Source of the DNA: Verrucomicrobiota bacterium
GTDB taxonomy: Bacteria > Verrucomicrobiota > Verrucomicrobiia > Limisphaerales > J093
DNA length: 43,472 nt
Reading direction: 5' to 3'
Assembly: GCA_029556615.1 (NCBI GenBank)
Contig: JAKQDD010000057.1
Coordinates: forward strand, 1-43,472
Below the pieces are notes generated by a model, which searched no databases, was not told the origin of the DNA, and saw only the letters and a program-made list of their open reading frames with translations. The translations under genes and the position numbers were made by a program. Numbering within the stretch: position 1 is the first letter of the stretch; each line of letters opens with the position of its first letter. This document shows positions 21,646 to 30,240 of this stretch, piece after piece.

Positions 21646-22845
21646 ATGAGAGTTGCCTTCATCACCGCGTTGTGGATCGGGATGAGTGTGTTGGGTGTCC
21701 CGGAGGGAACGGCGGCAGCCGAAAACCGCAGCGGGGCCCTCGAGGCTCTGTGCCGCCGGCTCGACATCGGGCCGGGTGCCGTGGTCGCTGATGTCGGCTG
21801 TGGCGAGGGCCTTGACTCCGCGGTGTTCGCCCGGGTGGTGGGCGAGCGGGGCACGGTGCTGGCGCAGGAGATCGATGTCGGCAAGCTGAAAGTCGTCTTA
21901 CAGGTCGCGGACAGGCAGGGGTTGCGCCACGTGGTGCCGGTGCTGGGACAGAGTGATGATCCCCGGTTGCCTGACGGCTTCGCCGATCTCGTCTACATGA
22001 ATCGTGTGTTCCACCATTTCTCGCAGCCCCGGGCCATGCTCGAGTGCCTGTGGCGGGATCTCAAACCGGGCGGCCGGCTGGTGATTGTCGACCAGGAGAA
22101 GGGGCCGCTGACCGATTGGGCCCCGATGGCGAGCCGAGAGGACCAGCATCATTGGACCGGCGAAACCACCGTGGTCCGCCTGGCGCGGGAGACGGGGTTC
22201 CGGTTTCACGATGCGCTCGAGGACGTGTGGCACGAGTCAAGGCCGTTCGTGCTCGTGTTTCAGAAACCTGTGGGGCCGGAGTCGCCCGCCGGCGACCCTG
22301 ACCTGCCGTCAGCGCTCGATGTCGAGGGGCTCGTCCGCGCTCTGCCTCCGCAGGTCTCGACCCAGGCCGCAGCCCTGTTTGTCGGCCTCGACCGCGGACG
22401 CGCGGTGATCCCCGCCTTGAGGCGACACGTGCCGGCTCCGACACCCCTCTACGATGTCATCCTGGAAGAGTGGGCCGTCTCGAAAGACGAACTGCCCCCG
22501 GAATGCCCGCATCCTGGCAGCGAGGTGTTACGGGGAGTCCAAGGCATCGCGACGCTGCCGGAGCACGTGCGCCTGGGTCTCGTGCTGTGGGTTGACGCCT
22601 ATCATCGGGTGTGGGAGCCGCAGCCCTTCCTGCTCGAACTCAAGAAGCGGATGGACCCTTCGGGTCTGATCGCCGTGGTCGATCGCGAGGATCCCGAGGG
22701 CGAACCCCGGCGTCTGGCAGGACACCGCCGGCGTCTCGCGTCGCAGCAGGTCAGGCAGGAGATGCTCGAAGCAGGCTATCAGTATCGTCAGACCCTGCCC
22801 GCGCCGGCTCGAGACCGGTATTTCCTGTTGTTCGGACTCGACTAG
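21646..22845 (+). CDS. Methyltransferase-like protein with signal peptide
   Basis: A 399-residue protein whose N-terminal half (about residues 30-210) is a class I SAM methyltransferase: VVADVGCGEGLDSAVFA carries the SAM-binding glycine loop and LVYMNRVFHHF the acidic/aromatic post-loop region. The C-terminal half repeats a degenerate methyltransferase-like pattern without a clear SAM motif. The first 24 residues are hydrophobic and end in AAAEN, reading as a signal peptide. An exported SAM enzyme would be odd, since SAM is cytoplasmic; a signal anchor is an alternative. It is the last gene of the sigma-54 operon, and its TAG stop lies inside the inverted-repeat element that follows. Confidence 0.7.
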   Translation: MRVAFITALWIGMSVLGVPEGTAAAENRSGALEALCRRLDIGPGAVVADVGCGEGLDSAVFARVVGERGTVLAQEIDVGKLKVVLQVADRQGLRHVVPVLGQSDDPRLPDGFADLVYMNRVFHHFSQPRAMLECLWRDLKPGGRLVIVDQEKGPLTDWAPMASREDQHHWTGETTVVRLARETGFRFHDALEDVWHESRPFVLVFQKPVGPESPAGDPDLPSALDVEGLVRALPPQVSTQAAALFVGLDRGRAVIPALRRHVPAPTPLYDVILEEWAVSKDELPPECPHPGSEVLRGVQGIATLPEHVRLGLVLWVDAYHRVWEPQPFLLELKKRMDPSGLIAVVDREDPEGEPRRLAGHRRRLASQQVRQEMLEAGYQYRQTLPAPARDRYFLLFGLD

Positions 22846-22931
22846 AGTCCTCGACTTGTGAAATGTGGGATCAACAGGTCATGTTTGGCCCCTGCCGTTC
22901 CAAGCCTCCCCACCTTCCGTCGAGGACTCTA
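22841..22931. repeat. TAGAGTCCTCGAC inverted-end element, copy 2
   Basis: The ends ACTAGAGTCCTCGAC (22841-22855) and GTCGAGGACTCTA (22919-22931) match copy 1 (127-220), and the interior is alignable. It fills the whole gap between two convergent genes and supplies the stop codon (TAG, 22843-22845) of the methyltransferase gene. It may double as a bidirectional transcription terminator, although no U-tract is present. Confidence 0.7.
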
Positions 22932-22933
22932 CG

Positions 22934-24061
22934 TTAGCGAGGCGCGGAAGAGGAGTTGGGAGGGACAGCAGGGTCTTCATCAGCCTGAGGACTCGACTGG
23001 GTCTGACGCGCCTCGCTAGCTGCCACGCGCGCCAACACCCCGGCGGCGTACTCGATGTCGGCGCGGTTGACGTTGAGATTCGTCACCGCGCGGATGGCAT
23101 CCGGGCCGGTGGCCAGGACGCGGACGCCGGCTGCCGCGAGGGTCTCGACCCATTCCCGGGCTGATTGCCGCGTGACTTGAAATCGGACGATGTTGGTCTG
23201 GACGGCGTCGGGATCGATGCCGACGCCGGGCAGCCGGGCCAGGGCTGCCGCCAGGTACCGGGCGTGGGCGTGATCCTCTGCCAGCCGCTCGCGATGATGC
23301 TCGAGGGCGTGCAGGGCCGCTGCCGCCAGGAGACCCGCCTGCCGCATGCCCCCGCCAAACTGCTTCCGGAAACGGCGAGCCCGGGCGATGAACTCCCGGG
23401 TCCCCGCCAACGCCGACCCGACCGGCGCGCCGAGCCCCTTCGAGAAACAGACGTTGACCGAATCAAACGGGGCGGCGTAATCGCGCTCGGGGATCCCGGT
23501 GGCCACCGCGGCGTTCCAAAGGCGGGCGCCGTCCAGGTGCAATCGCAAGTCGTGCCGCCGCGCCGTAGCGGCCACGTCGAGGATCGCTTCGAGGGGCCAG
23601 AGGCTGCCGCCGCCGCGGTTGTGCGTGTTCTCGATGCAGACGAGGCGGGTGCGGGCGAAGTGGACGTCCGGCGGCCGGAGAACCGATTCGAGATCCGTCC
23701 CGCGAAACACGCCGCGCCGGCCGGCCACGCAGCGGCACATCACCCCGGACAACGCCGCCGGAGCGCCCCCTTCGTAGTAGTAGATATGCGCCTCGGACTC
23801 GACGACGATTTCGTCGCCGGGCTCGGTGTGGGCGCGGAGCGCGATCTGGTTGCCCATCGTGCCAGAGGGCACGAACACCGCCGCCTCTTTGCCCAGCAGG
23901 TCGGCGGTCCGGGCTTCGAGGCGCTGCACTGTCGGGTCGTCGCCAAAGACGTCGTCGCCCACCTCGGCTTCCGCCATGGCGCGCCGCATCGCCGCGGTGG
24001 GCAGCGTGACGGTGTCGCTGCGCAGGTCGACCACTCGGGGAACGGACAGGTTCGGGTTCAT
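22934..24061 (-). CDS. Low-specificity L-threonine aldolase
   Basis: A 375-residue PLP enzyme of fold type I that cleaves L-threonine or allo-threonine to glycine and acetaldehyde. Family landmarks are [11 protein letters not shown] at residues 12-22, [25 protein letters not shown] with PLP-binding Asp177, and the Schiff-base lysine Lys208 in [17 protein letters not shown] 24061 was chosen over the longer frame from 24097. The last 25-30 residues ([23 protein letters not shown]) are low-complexity and are encoded by a DNA inverted repeat (22936-23017), so this tail is probably an acquired extension outside the fold. Confidence 0.9.
   Translation of the reverse strand: MNPNLSVPRVVDLRSDTVTLPTAAMRRAMAEAEVGDDVFGDDPTVQRLEARTADLLGKEAAVFVPSGTMGNQIALRAHTEPGDEIVVESEAHIYYYEGGAPAALSGVMCRCVAGRRGVFRGTDLESVLRPPDVHFARTRLVCIENTHNRGGGSLWPLEAILDVAATARRHDLRLHLDGARLWNAAVATGIPERDYAAPFDSVNVCFSKGLGAPVGSALAGTREFIARARRFRKQFGGGMRQAGLLAAAALHALEHHRERLAEDHAHARYLAAALARLPGVGIDPDAVQTNIVRFQVTRQSAREWVETLAAAGVRVLATGPDAIRAVTNLNVNRADIEYAAGVLARVAASEARQTQSSPQADEDPAVPPNSSSAPR
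22936..23017. repeat. Inverted repeat encoding the C-terminal tail of threonine aldolase
   Basis: AGCGAGGCGCG (22936-22946) and CGCGCCTCGCT (23007-23017) are perfect 11-bp inverted arms around an 82-bp element. It contains GGACTCGACTGGGTCTGA (22989-23006), which recurs exactly at 26808-26825, also flanked by GGCGC/GCGCC. It abuts the TAGAGTCC element with only 4 bp between them. Confidence 0.6.
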
Positions 24062-24102
24062 TGCGTAGACTGCTGGTTGGTCGGTAAGATACAGCACACG
24101 GA

Positions 24103-24160
24103 CCCCTCACCCTGGCCGGCACCCATCCGAAGGGAGAGGGTGCCCGAAGGGCGGGTGAGG
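24103..24160. repeat. Palindromic CTCACCC repeat, copy 3
   Basis: CCCCTCACCC at the left and GGGCGGGTGAGG at the right, with inner pairing of GGCACCC and GGGTGCCC-like blocks, form a hairpin. It lies between the isochorismatase-like and threonine aldolase genes. Same family as 5054-5131 and 7853-7913. Confidence 0.6.
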
Positions 24161-24205
24161 CTCGAGTGCATCACGGGGCTGCCTTTGCAGGGTCTGTGAA
24201 GACCC

Positions 24206-24769
24206 TCACTTGACCAGCTCGAGGATCTGTTTGAACTCGGGTGTTCCAGCGCGCTCGAGCCATTCGAAGAGCACCATTTCCGTCGAGACCAACACGGCGC
24301 CCGCCTGCCGCATCCGCTCGACGCCCAACCGGTGGTTCTCCGGCGTGCGGGAGGAGGTCGCGTCGGCGACCAGCACGGGCTGGTATCCCGCCGCTGCCAG
24401 GTCCAGGACCGATTGGCAGACACAGACGTGCGCCTCGATCCCGCAGAGGACAACGTCCCGGACGCCGCGGTCCCGGAGTTGATCCAGCAAGCCGGGAGCG
24501 CCGCAGGCGCTGAAGGTGATCTTGTCGATGGGCAGGATGCCGGCGGCGGCCTGCGCCACCTCCGGGACGGTCGGGCCGATCCCTTTGCGGTACTGCTCGG
24601 TGATCCAGGTTGGGACGCCGAGCACTTGCGCGCCGCGGACCAGCCGGACCGCTTTCTCGAGCACGCGTTCCTTCTCGTGTATCGCCGGCAGGAGCCGTTC
24701 CTGGATGTCCACGACCAGCAGCGCGCTGGTTCCTCGGTTCATGCGATGGTGTGCGGTCACGGCAGTCAT
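24206..24769 (-). CDS. Isochorismatase-like cysteine hydrolase
   Basis: A 187-residue enzyme of the isochorismatase/nicotinamidase fold. The catalytic triad is visible: Asp21 (LLVVDIQERLLPAI), Lys83 (PIDKITFSA) and Cys116 (GIEAHVCV). The sequence resembles the YcaC-like small hydrolases of unknown substrate. ATG 24769 gives a 9-residue extension before the first strand; ATG 24742 is an equally possible start. The repeat-protein gene lies 68 bp upstream on the same strand and may share its transcript. Confidence 0.85.
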   Translation of the reverse strand: MTAVTAHHRMNRGTSALLVVDIQERLLPAIHEKERVLEKAVRLVRGAQVLGVPTWITEQYRKGIGPTVPEVAQAAAGILPIDKITFSACGAPGLLDQLRDRGVRDVVLCGIEAHVCVCQSVLDLAAAGYQPVLVADATSSRTPENHRLGVERMRQAGAVLVSTEMVLFEWLERAGTPEFKQILELVK

Positions 24770-24837
24770 GGGTTGCGCCGCCCCCGACCCTGCGGACGAC
24801 CGCGCGGATCGTCAAGACCCGTCGGCCGCCTCGCCCA

Positions 24838-26601
24838 TCACCTGCCGTTCAGCAACCGGTTGCGGCGTTCCTCCGGCAGCGGCGATTGCGCGATATAGGC
24901 GCGCGCGGCGCCCGCGTCCACTTTCATCCAGCTTCGCGCCACGGACTCGATCCGGCTCAGTCGCAGTGGCTCGTCGGCAATGGACTCTGCCCACTGGACT
25001 GCGGGCTCGGGGTGCGAGCTGGCGAGCGCATTGGCAAAGGCGCCCACGGCTTGGTCGCGGGATTGGCCGGCCGGCAGTCCGTCAAGCCAGGCGGCGGCGC
25101 TGGCCGGATCGTGGTTCCCCCACTGGCGGGCAACGCTCTGAAACGCCTGTCCCCGGAGATCCCCCTCCGGCAGGGAGGAAACCCAGTCGGCGACCGCTTG
25201 CGGATCCGATCGCGACCACTGCTGGATGACGGAGAGGGCGGCCTTGTTTTGCAGTTCACCGGCCGGCAGATTGGCGGTGTAGGCGGCCGCCTCCTGGGGG
25301 GCGTTGTTGGCCCAACTCGAAGCGACCCGGGCCATGACGCCAGTCCGGAGCGCGCCCTCTTCGAGTCCCTGGGCCCACTGCATGGCGGCCGTGGGATCCG
25401 TGGTGCCCCAGCGGGTGCCAAGGGTCTGCAGGAGGCTGTTCCGATCGTCCTGGGGCAGGGTGTTCAAGTAGGCCATGGCGGACTTCGAGTCGGTCTCGAT
25501 CCAGCGGGACCCGAGTGCGGTCAAGGCGCTCGACCGCTCGCTGCCGTCGGGCAGCTGCTGCATCCAGGCGACCGCCCCGGCGAGGTCTTCCTGCGCCCAC
25601 CGGCCGGCGATGGTGGCCATGACCTCGTTGCGGGTGCTGCCGACCGGCAGGGCACCGGCCAATTCCGCCGCCGCCCGCGGATTCGAGTTCAGCAACTGGT
25701 TGCTGACGCCTCGGATGGCTTCAACCCGCCCGCGGCCATCGGGGAGACTCCTCGCCCAATCGGCCGCCTGCCCAAGGTCGCTCTGCGCCCAGCGATCCGC
25801 CACCGTGCCGAGGGCGTTGTTCTTGACCCGGCCGGTGGGCAGGCCCTCGGCGAAGGCCGCCGCCGCCGCGGGGTCGCTCTGCGCCCACCGGGAGACAATG
25901 TTCTGGAGGGCGCTGTCGCGGGCCTGACTGAAGGGCAGGCTCGACGCCCAAGCCGCCGCCGCGGCAGGGTCGCTTTGCGCCCACCCCTGTGCCAGGCCGG
26001 AAAGCAACGTCCCCGTCGCCCCACCCGGCGGCAGACCTTGCGCATAGGCAAGGGCGCCGGCGGCATCGCTGCGGGCCCATTGGCCGAGGATCGCGCCGAG
26101 CGCGCGTTGCTTGTGCTCGCCGGCCGGCAGCTGCTGCGCCCATGCCAGCATCGGACCCATGGGAGCGTTCCCCGGCTGGCGCCCGGCCGAATTGAGCAGG
26201 TGCTGGATGAACTCGGACCGAAGCTGTCCGGCGGGCATGCGATCCGCCAGCGCCAGGAGTTGGGGAATCGACGCCGGATCGATGGAAGCTGCCAGGCGTT
26301 GGAGAGCCTGAGCCCGACGGCCGGGATCGCTCTCGGCCATCGCCGCAGCGAACGCACTTGCCGGATCGAGCGGGATGGAACGTCGGCGCCCGGCGAACTC
26401 CCGGTTGGCGCCGGAGCGGGCGGGAGGCGGAGTCTCGGCAACCGGCGCCTCGGGTTGTGCCAAGTCCACCAGGCCAGGGCTCTCGACGCGGTCGGCCATA
26501 GGCTCGCGATCGAGCCATTGGCGATCGAGCCAGACGCCTGCCGCCAGACCGGCCAGTCCGGCGACTGTCATGGCCACGAGATGGTGACGGGTAAAGCTCA
26601 T
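24838..26601 (-). CDS. Large WAxxDPxAA-repeat protein, membrane-anchored
   Basis: A 587-residue protein with an N-terminal membrane anchor or signal (about residues 6-26, LVAMTVAGLAGLAAGVWL). From about residue 100 to the end there are roughly 14 repeats of about 31 residues with the pattern W-A-x-S-D-P-x-A-A-x-x-W-A-x-x-L-P-x-G-x-x-R-x-x-A. This suggests a helical solenoid resembling TPR or HEAT repeats, for protein-protein contacts in the periplasm. Such proteins are common in Verrucomicrobia and their relatives, and function is unknown. ATG 26601 is chosen because GGGAG lies 6 bp upstream. A TATAGT hexamer about 30 bp ahead may be its -10 box. Confidence 0.75.
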   Translation of the reverse strand: MSFTRHHLVAMTVAGLAGLAAGVWLDRQWLDREPMADRVESPGLVDLAQPEAPVAETPPPARSGANREFAGRRRSIPLDPASAFAAAMAESDPGRRAQALQRLAASIDPASIPQLLALADRMPAGQLRSEFIQHLLNSAGRQPGNAPMGPMLAWAQQLPAGEHKQRALGAILGQWARSDAAGALAYAQGLPPGGATGTLLSGLAQGWAQSDPAAAAAWASSLPFSQARDSALQNIVSRWAQSDPAAAAAFAEGLPTGRVKNNALGTVADRWAQSDLGQAADWARSLPDGRGRVEAIRGVSNQLLNSNPRAAAELAGALPVGSTRNEVMATIAGRWAQEDLAGAVAWMQQLPDGSERSSALTALGSRWIETDSKSAMAYLNTLPQDDRNSLLQTLGTRWGTTDPTAAMQWAQGLEEGALRTGVMARVASSWANNAPQEAAAYTANLPAGELQNKAALSVIQQWSRSDPQAVADWVSSLPEGDLRGQAFQSVARQWGNHDPASAAAWLDGLPAGQSRDQAVGAFANALASSHPEPAVQWAESIADEPLRLSRIESVARSWMKVDAGAARAYIAQSPLPEERRNRLLNGR

Positions 26602-26861
26602 GGTCACTCCCGGATACCCGGAGTGCCCCAGACTATAGCGTCCTCAGCTCGCTTGAGAAGTCCGGAACGCAGGGAGTCCTCGACCTGCGGATGGATAGGG
26701 GGACAGGTTCGCAGTCAACCCGAGGCCGGCACCCCTCTCCCGCCTTCGCCAAGGCTTCGGCGTGCAGGCGGCTCCGGGGTCGCAGGGGGAAGGAAGAACC
26801 GGCGCGCGGACTCGACTGGGTCTGAGTTGGCGCCTTGCCAGGCTTGAGCTATCGTCGAGGC
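26602..26861. other. Divergent intergenic region with repeat fragments
   Basis: This region lies between the repeat-protein gene (minus) and recG (plus). It holds GGAGTCCTCGAC at about 26673, the GGATGGATAGGGGGACAGG motif (26689-26720), a CCTCTCCCGCCTTCGCCAAGG palindromic fragment, and GGACTCGACTGGGTCTGA (26808-26825). It is a mosaic of repeat pieces also found at 127-397 and 22936-23017. No gene is seen. Confidence 0.5.
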
Positions 26862-28943
26862 ATGTCGCAGATCGAGGAGGCCGATCTGGAATCGCAGGTC
26901 ACGGTCCTGCGGGGCGTGGGAGCGGAGCGCGCCGCCCAGCTGGCCCGGCTCGAGATCCGGACCGTTCATGACCTCCTGCGGCACCGGCCGCGGGGCTACG
27001 AGGATCGAACCCGGATCCGGCGGATTGCGGAGCTGCAGGAGGGAGAGCTGGCGGTGGTGAGCGGCCGTGTGGCGGCGCAGGGGATCAAGCGGTGGCGGGG
27101 CGGAAGCCGCAGCGTATTCGAGCTTGTGCTCGACGATGGAACGGGGCGGCTGCACTGCTGTTGGTGGGATCAACCCTACCACGAAGGGCGGTACCCGGTG
27201 GGGTCCGAGCTGATCGTGTGCGGCAAACCGCGTCTTCGTCGGCCCTGGACCGTCGACCATCCGGACGTCGAGGTCGTCGAGCCTGAGGAGGAGGGGGCGG
27301 TCTCCGCCCATGTGCACCGGTGGGTGCCCGTGTATCCGTTGACGGAGGGGATGGGCCAGCGCTGGCTACGCGGCTTGATCTGGAGGACCCTCGAGCGCTT
27401 TGGCCCGCTCATCCAGGAACCCAAGCCGGCCTTCGACCTCGGCGACCTGCCGGACCGCGCGGCCGCGATCCGGCAACTGCACTTCCCGGAGTCGCCCGCC
27501 CAGGGGGAAACGGCCCGCCAGCGGCTGGCCCTTGACGAGTTCCTGGCGCTCCAGCACGACTTGCAACAACGCCGACGCCGATTGCAGGAGAACGCCCGGG
27601 GCATCCCCTGCGCCGGAGACAACCGCCTGATGCGCCCCTTCCTGCGCTGCCTCGGGTTCGCGCTCACCGACGCCCAGACGCGCGTGCTGCGCGAGATCCG
27701 GTTGGGTCTCGGCGGCCGATGGCCCATGCGCCGCCTGTTGCAGGGGGATGTCGGGTCGGGCAAGACCGTGGTGGCGGGCGCGGCCGCGCTGATGGCGATC
27801 GAGAGCGGATGCGACGTCGCGCTGATGGCGCCGACGGAGATTCTTGCCGAACAGCATGCGCTCACATTCCGGCGCTGGCTCGAGCCGCTGGGGTTGCGCG
27901 TCGAGCTTCGGACGCATTCGGCGAAACCGGTCGAAGCGGTGCAAGGCGGTCCGCCCGGACCGGGGCTGTGCATCGGGACCCACGCCCTGCTCGAATCCGG
28001 GTTCAGCCCGCCAAACCTGGGGCTGGTGATCATCGACGAGCAACACCGGTTTGGCGTGGCCCAGCGGGAGCGCCTTGTGCGCAAGGGCCGGTACCCGCAT
28101 CTGTTGGTCATGACCGCCACGCCGATCCCCCGCACTCTGGGGCTGACGGTGTACGGGGATCTTGACGTCTCGATCCTCGACGCGGCACCCCCCAGCCGGG
28201 GCACGGTGAAGACCTTCGTCCGCTCCGCGGAACGCCTGCCCAAGGTCTGGGCCTTTGTGCGGCAGCAACTGGCCGCCGGCAGGCAGGCGTACGTGGTCTA
28301 CCCCCGAGTCGAGGAGCAGGACCTCAAGACCGGGCTCAAAGCCGTCACGGCCGAGCAGGCGCGTCTGCGGGAAGCGCTCGCGCCGCATCCCGTGGCGTTG
28401 CTCCACGGCCGCCTGCCGACGCCCGAGAAGGACGAGGTGATGGCGGCCTTTCGGGAAGGCAGGGTCAAGGTCCTGATGGCGACCTCGGTGATCGAGGTGG
28501 GGATCGATGTGCCGAATGCGACGGTGATGGTGGTCGAGAATGCGGAGCGCTACGGGCTGGCGCAGCTGCACCAGTTGCGCGGCCGCATCGGACGGGGCGG
28601 TCACACCGGCCACTGCATCCTGGTGGCCGCGGCGCGGACCCGGGAGGCCCGTCGCCGGCTCGAAGTGCTGGCGCGGACCACGGACGGTTTTCGGATCGCC
28701 GAGGAAGACCTGCGCCTGCGCGGCCCGGGAGAGCTGCTGGGCCAAAGCCAGAGCGGGCTGCCCCGGTTCCGGTTCGGGGATCTGGCGGCGGACCTCGACC
28801 TGGTGCAGCGGGCCAGGGCGCTCGTGCAGTCCCAGGCTGCCCGCAGCCCGCATGTCTTCCACCCTCCCGGTGGACGCACCGCAGGTGACACCCACGGCTC
28901 ACCCAATGCGGGCCAGAAGCGCAACACCGCGCCGGATCGATGA
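26862..28943 (+). CDS. recG: ATP-dependent DNA helicase RecG
   Basis: A 693-residue RecG helicase, which remodels stalled forks and Holliday junctions. The N-terminal wedge/OB domain starts with VTVLRGVGAERAAQLARL and includes VVSGRVAAQGIKRWRG. The helicase core has Walker A GDVGSGKT (295-302), MAPTEILAEQH, the DEQH box (392-395), VMTATPIPRTL and the motif VI region QLRGRIGRG. The TRG-like region RIAEEDLRLRGPGELLGQSQSG follows. All motifs are intact and the length is normal. ATG 26862 precedes the conserved N-terminal region. Confidence 0.96.
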   Translation: MSQIEEADLESQVTVLRGVGAERAAQLARLEIRTVHDLLRHRPRGYEDRTRIRRIAELQEGELAVVSGRVAAQGIKRWRGGSRSVFELVLDDGTGRLHCCWWDQPYHEGRYPVGSELIVCGKPRLRRPWTVDHPDVEVVEPEEEGAVSAHVHRWVPVYPLTEGMGQRWLRGLIWRTLERFGPLIQEPKPAFDLGDLPDRAAAIRQLHFPESPAQGETARQRLALDEFLALQHDLQQRRRRLQENARGIPCAGDNRLMRPFLRCLGFALTDAQTRVLREIRLGLGGRWPMRRLLQGDVGSGKTVVAGAAALMAIESGCDVALMAPTEILAEQHALTFRRWLEPLGLRVELRTHSAKPVEAVQGGPPGPGLCIGTHALLESGFSPPNLGLVIIDEQHRFGVAQRERLVRKGRYPHLLVMTATPIPRTLGLTVYGDLDVSILDAAPPSRGTVKTFVRSAERLPKVWAFVRQQLAAGRQAYVVYPRVEEQDLKTGLKAVTAEQARLREALAPHPVALLHGRLPTPEKDEVMAAFREGRVKVLMATSVIEVGIDVPNATVMVVENAERYGLAQLHQLRGRIGRGGHTGHCILVAAARTREARRRLEVLARTTDGFRIAEEDLRLRGPGELLGQSQSGLPRFRFGDLAADLDLVQRARALVQSQAARSPHVFHPPGGRTAGDTHGSPNAGQKRNTAPDR

Positions 28944-29112
28944 TCTCAGGAGAAGAGGAGGGGTGGAGTTGCAGCGTCCGGGCTGGACAGGAGCGGACTT
29001 GGAGAAGTGGAATCGCAGCGCCCCGGAGAAGTCCGACCCCTTTTCCGAGAGACGCTTGCCTACGCCAAAAACTCCTTGCCGCGAACGTGCCCGTATTTGC
29101 GAATTGGACCCC
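28944..29112. other. Intergenic region between recG and DUF4272 gene
   Basis: This gap lies between convergent genes. It contains fragments such as GAAGTCCGACCCCTTTTCCG and TTGGACCCCTTAG that resemble degraded REP-like repeat pieces; a similar GACAGGGGGACAG piece occurs near 40670. No gene or clear terminator is seen. Confidence 0.35.
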
Positions 29113-29883
29113 TTAGGTGTCGGTCGGCGTTTCGTCCCAGCGGTTGCCCCGGGCGCGTCCGCACAGCCAGTTGAGGGCGAAATGCCGCTCGACGGTGATC
29201 GACGTCACCTCCGCCCACTCCGTCGCCGTAAGATCGCGGTACGGCTTGCCCTTGGCCACGAAATCCTCGTCGAGGACTTCAGCGAGCGTCCCTGATTCGC
29301 CGGCCGCCTTGGCGGTGAAGCGCACGATGTCGTCGTAACAACTGAACCGCGGTCCTCCCTCCACGGCCGGCATCTCCGGGAACGGGCGATGCTCCTCGAT
29401 GAGCTGGCGCGTCCGGCTCCGCCAATGCCACAGCTCGGCCCGGTCGCGTTCGCGTTCGAGCTCCTCGACCGAACGGAGGCCGAGGCCGTCGATGAACTCA
29501 CCGAGGCCATCGGTGGGGATCGTGGTGGCGATCTCGGCTGTGAACTGCTGGTCGAAGGGCGGCAGCCAGGGAACCAGTTTCAGCGCCCAGAGAAGGGTGC
29601 CCAAGGCCTCGAGGCGCCAGGAGGCGTTGATGATGGACTGCGGGGGGAGCGCCGCCGAGGTGTCCCGCAGCAGGCCCCGTTCTTTCGGCGAAAACGATCT
29701 CCAGAGCCCAGCCGAGCGGGCAACGGCCCGCAATCGAGCCCCGCCTCCGCTGTCGGCGACGCCCTGGCCCCGGACCATGGCATAGGTGATGACCATTCTG
29801 AGCACCACCGCCCGCCGTGCGACCTCGCGGGTCTCGGGCGGCCTGGGTTGTGAGCCCCAAAAGGATCTGAGCCGTTCGAGCAT
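29113..29883 (-). CDS. DUF4272 domain-containing protein
   Basis: A 256-residue cytoplasmic protein matching the DUF4272 pattern: an N-terminal segment rich in arginine and Val/Ala (ARRAVVLRMVITYAMV), the central INASWRLEALGTLLWALKLVPWLPPFDQQ block with Trp/Leu/Pro repeats, LIEEHRPFPE, and a C-terminal ATEWAEVTSITVERHFALNWLCG stretch typical of this family. Function is unknown for the whole family. The gene is isolated between recG (convergent) and a region of gene debris. No signal peptide or transmembrane helix is seen. Confidence 0.75.
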   Translation of the reverse strand: MLERLRSFWGSQPRPPETREVARRAVVLRMVITYAMVRGQGVADSGGGARLRAVARSAGLWRSFSPKERGLLRDTSAALPPQSIINASWRLEALGTLLWALKLVPWLPPFDQQFTAEIATTIPTDGLGEFIDGLGLRSVEELERERDRAELWHWRSRTRQLIEEHRPFPEMPAVEGGPRFSCYDDIVRFTAKAAGESGTLAEVLDEDFVAKGKPYRDLTATEWAEVTSITVERHFALNWLCGRARGNRWDETPTDT

Positions 29884-30240
29884 ACGATGTTACGGGGTGC
29901 GATGCGATAGTGCTCCGACAGGGTCGCATCGAAATAGTCGACAAGTCACGCTTGGGCTCCGCAACCGGCGCCCGCGTTCCTGCGTTCCTGGTCATCGGCC
30001 AGCCTTTGCGCGAAACGCTCCGCCAACGCCGTCGCCGCACCCGCAATCCTGCGCCAATCCGCATCGTCCAGGAGCACCGCTCCTCCTCGAGGCCCCGAAT
30101 CAGCACAGGATGCCCCGCGCCTGCAACGTCCATGCGCAACGACCTCGCCATGCGCCCGGCACACCACACGGCCAAGGTGCATCTGTCAACAATCGAGATG
30201 GGCCCGCTGGAAAGCGGTGCCGCTTCGAGGGCGGCACCGC
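29884..30240 (-). pseudogene. Possible degraded gene upstream of DUF4272
   Basis: Read on the minus strand, one frame gives IVDRCTLAVWCAGRMARSL... and then a second frame gives DADWRRIAGAATALAERFAQRLADDQERRN, a stop codon, and then LVDYFDATLSEHYRIAPRNIV up to the DUF4272 start. The protein-like composition, a frame change and one in-frame stop suggest a broken gene. No family is recognised and the boundaries are approximate. Chance protein-like reading in GC-rich DNA remains possible. Confidence 0.3.

Noticed and set aside
22841..22931. Considered as a rho-independent terminator only
   Set aside because: The arms are long and shared with other loci, and no U-tract follows. It is described as a repeat element that may secondarily terminate.
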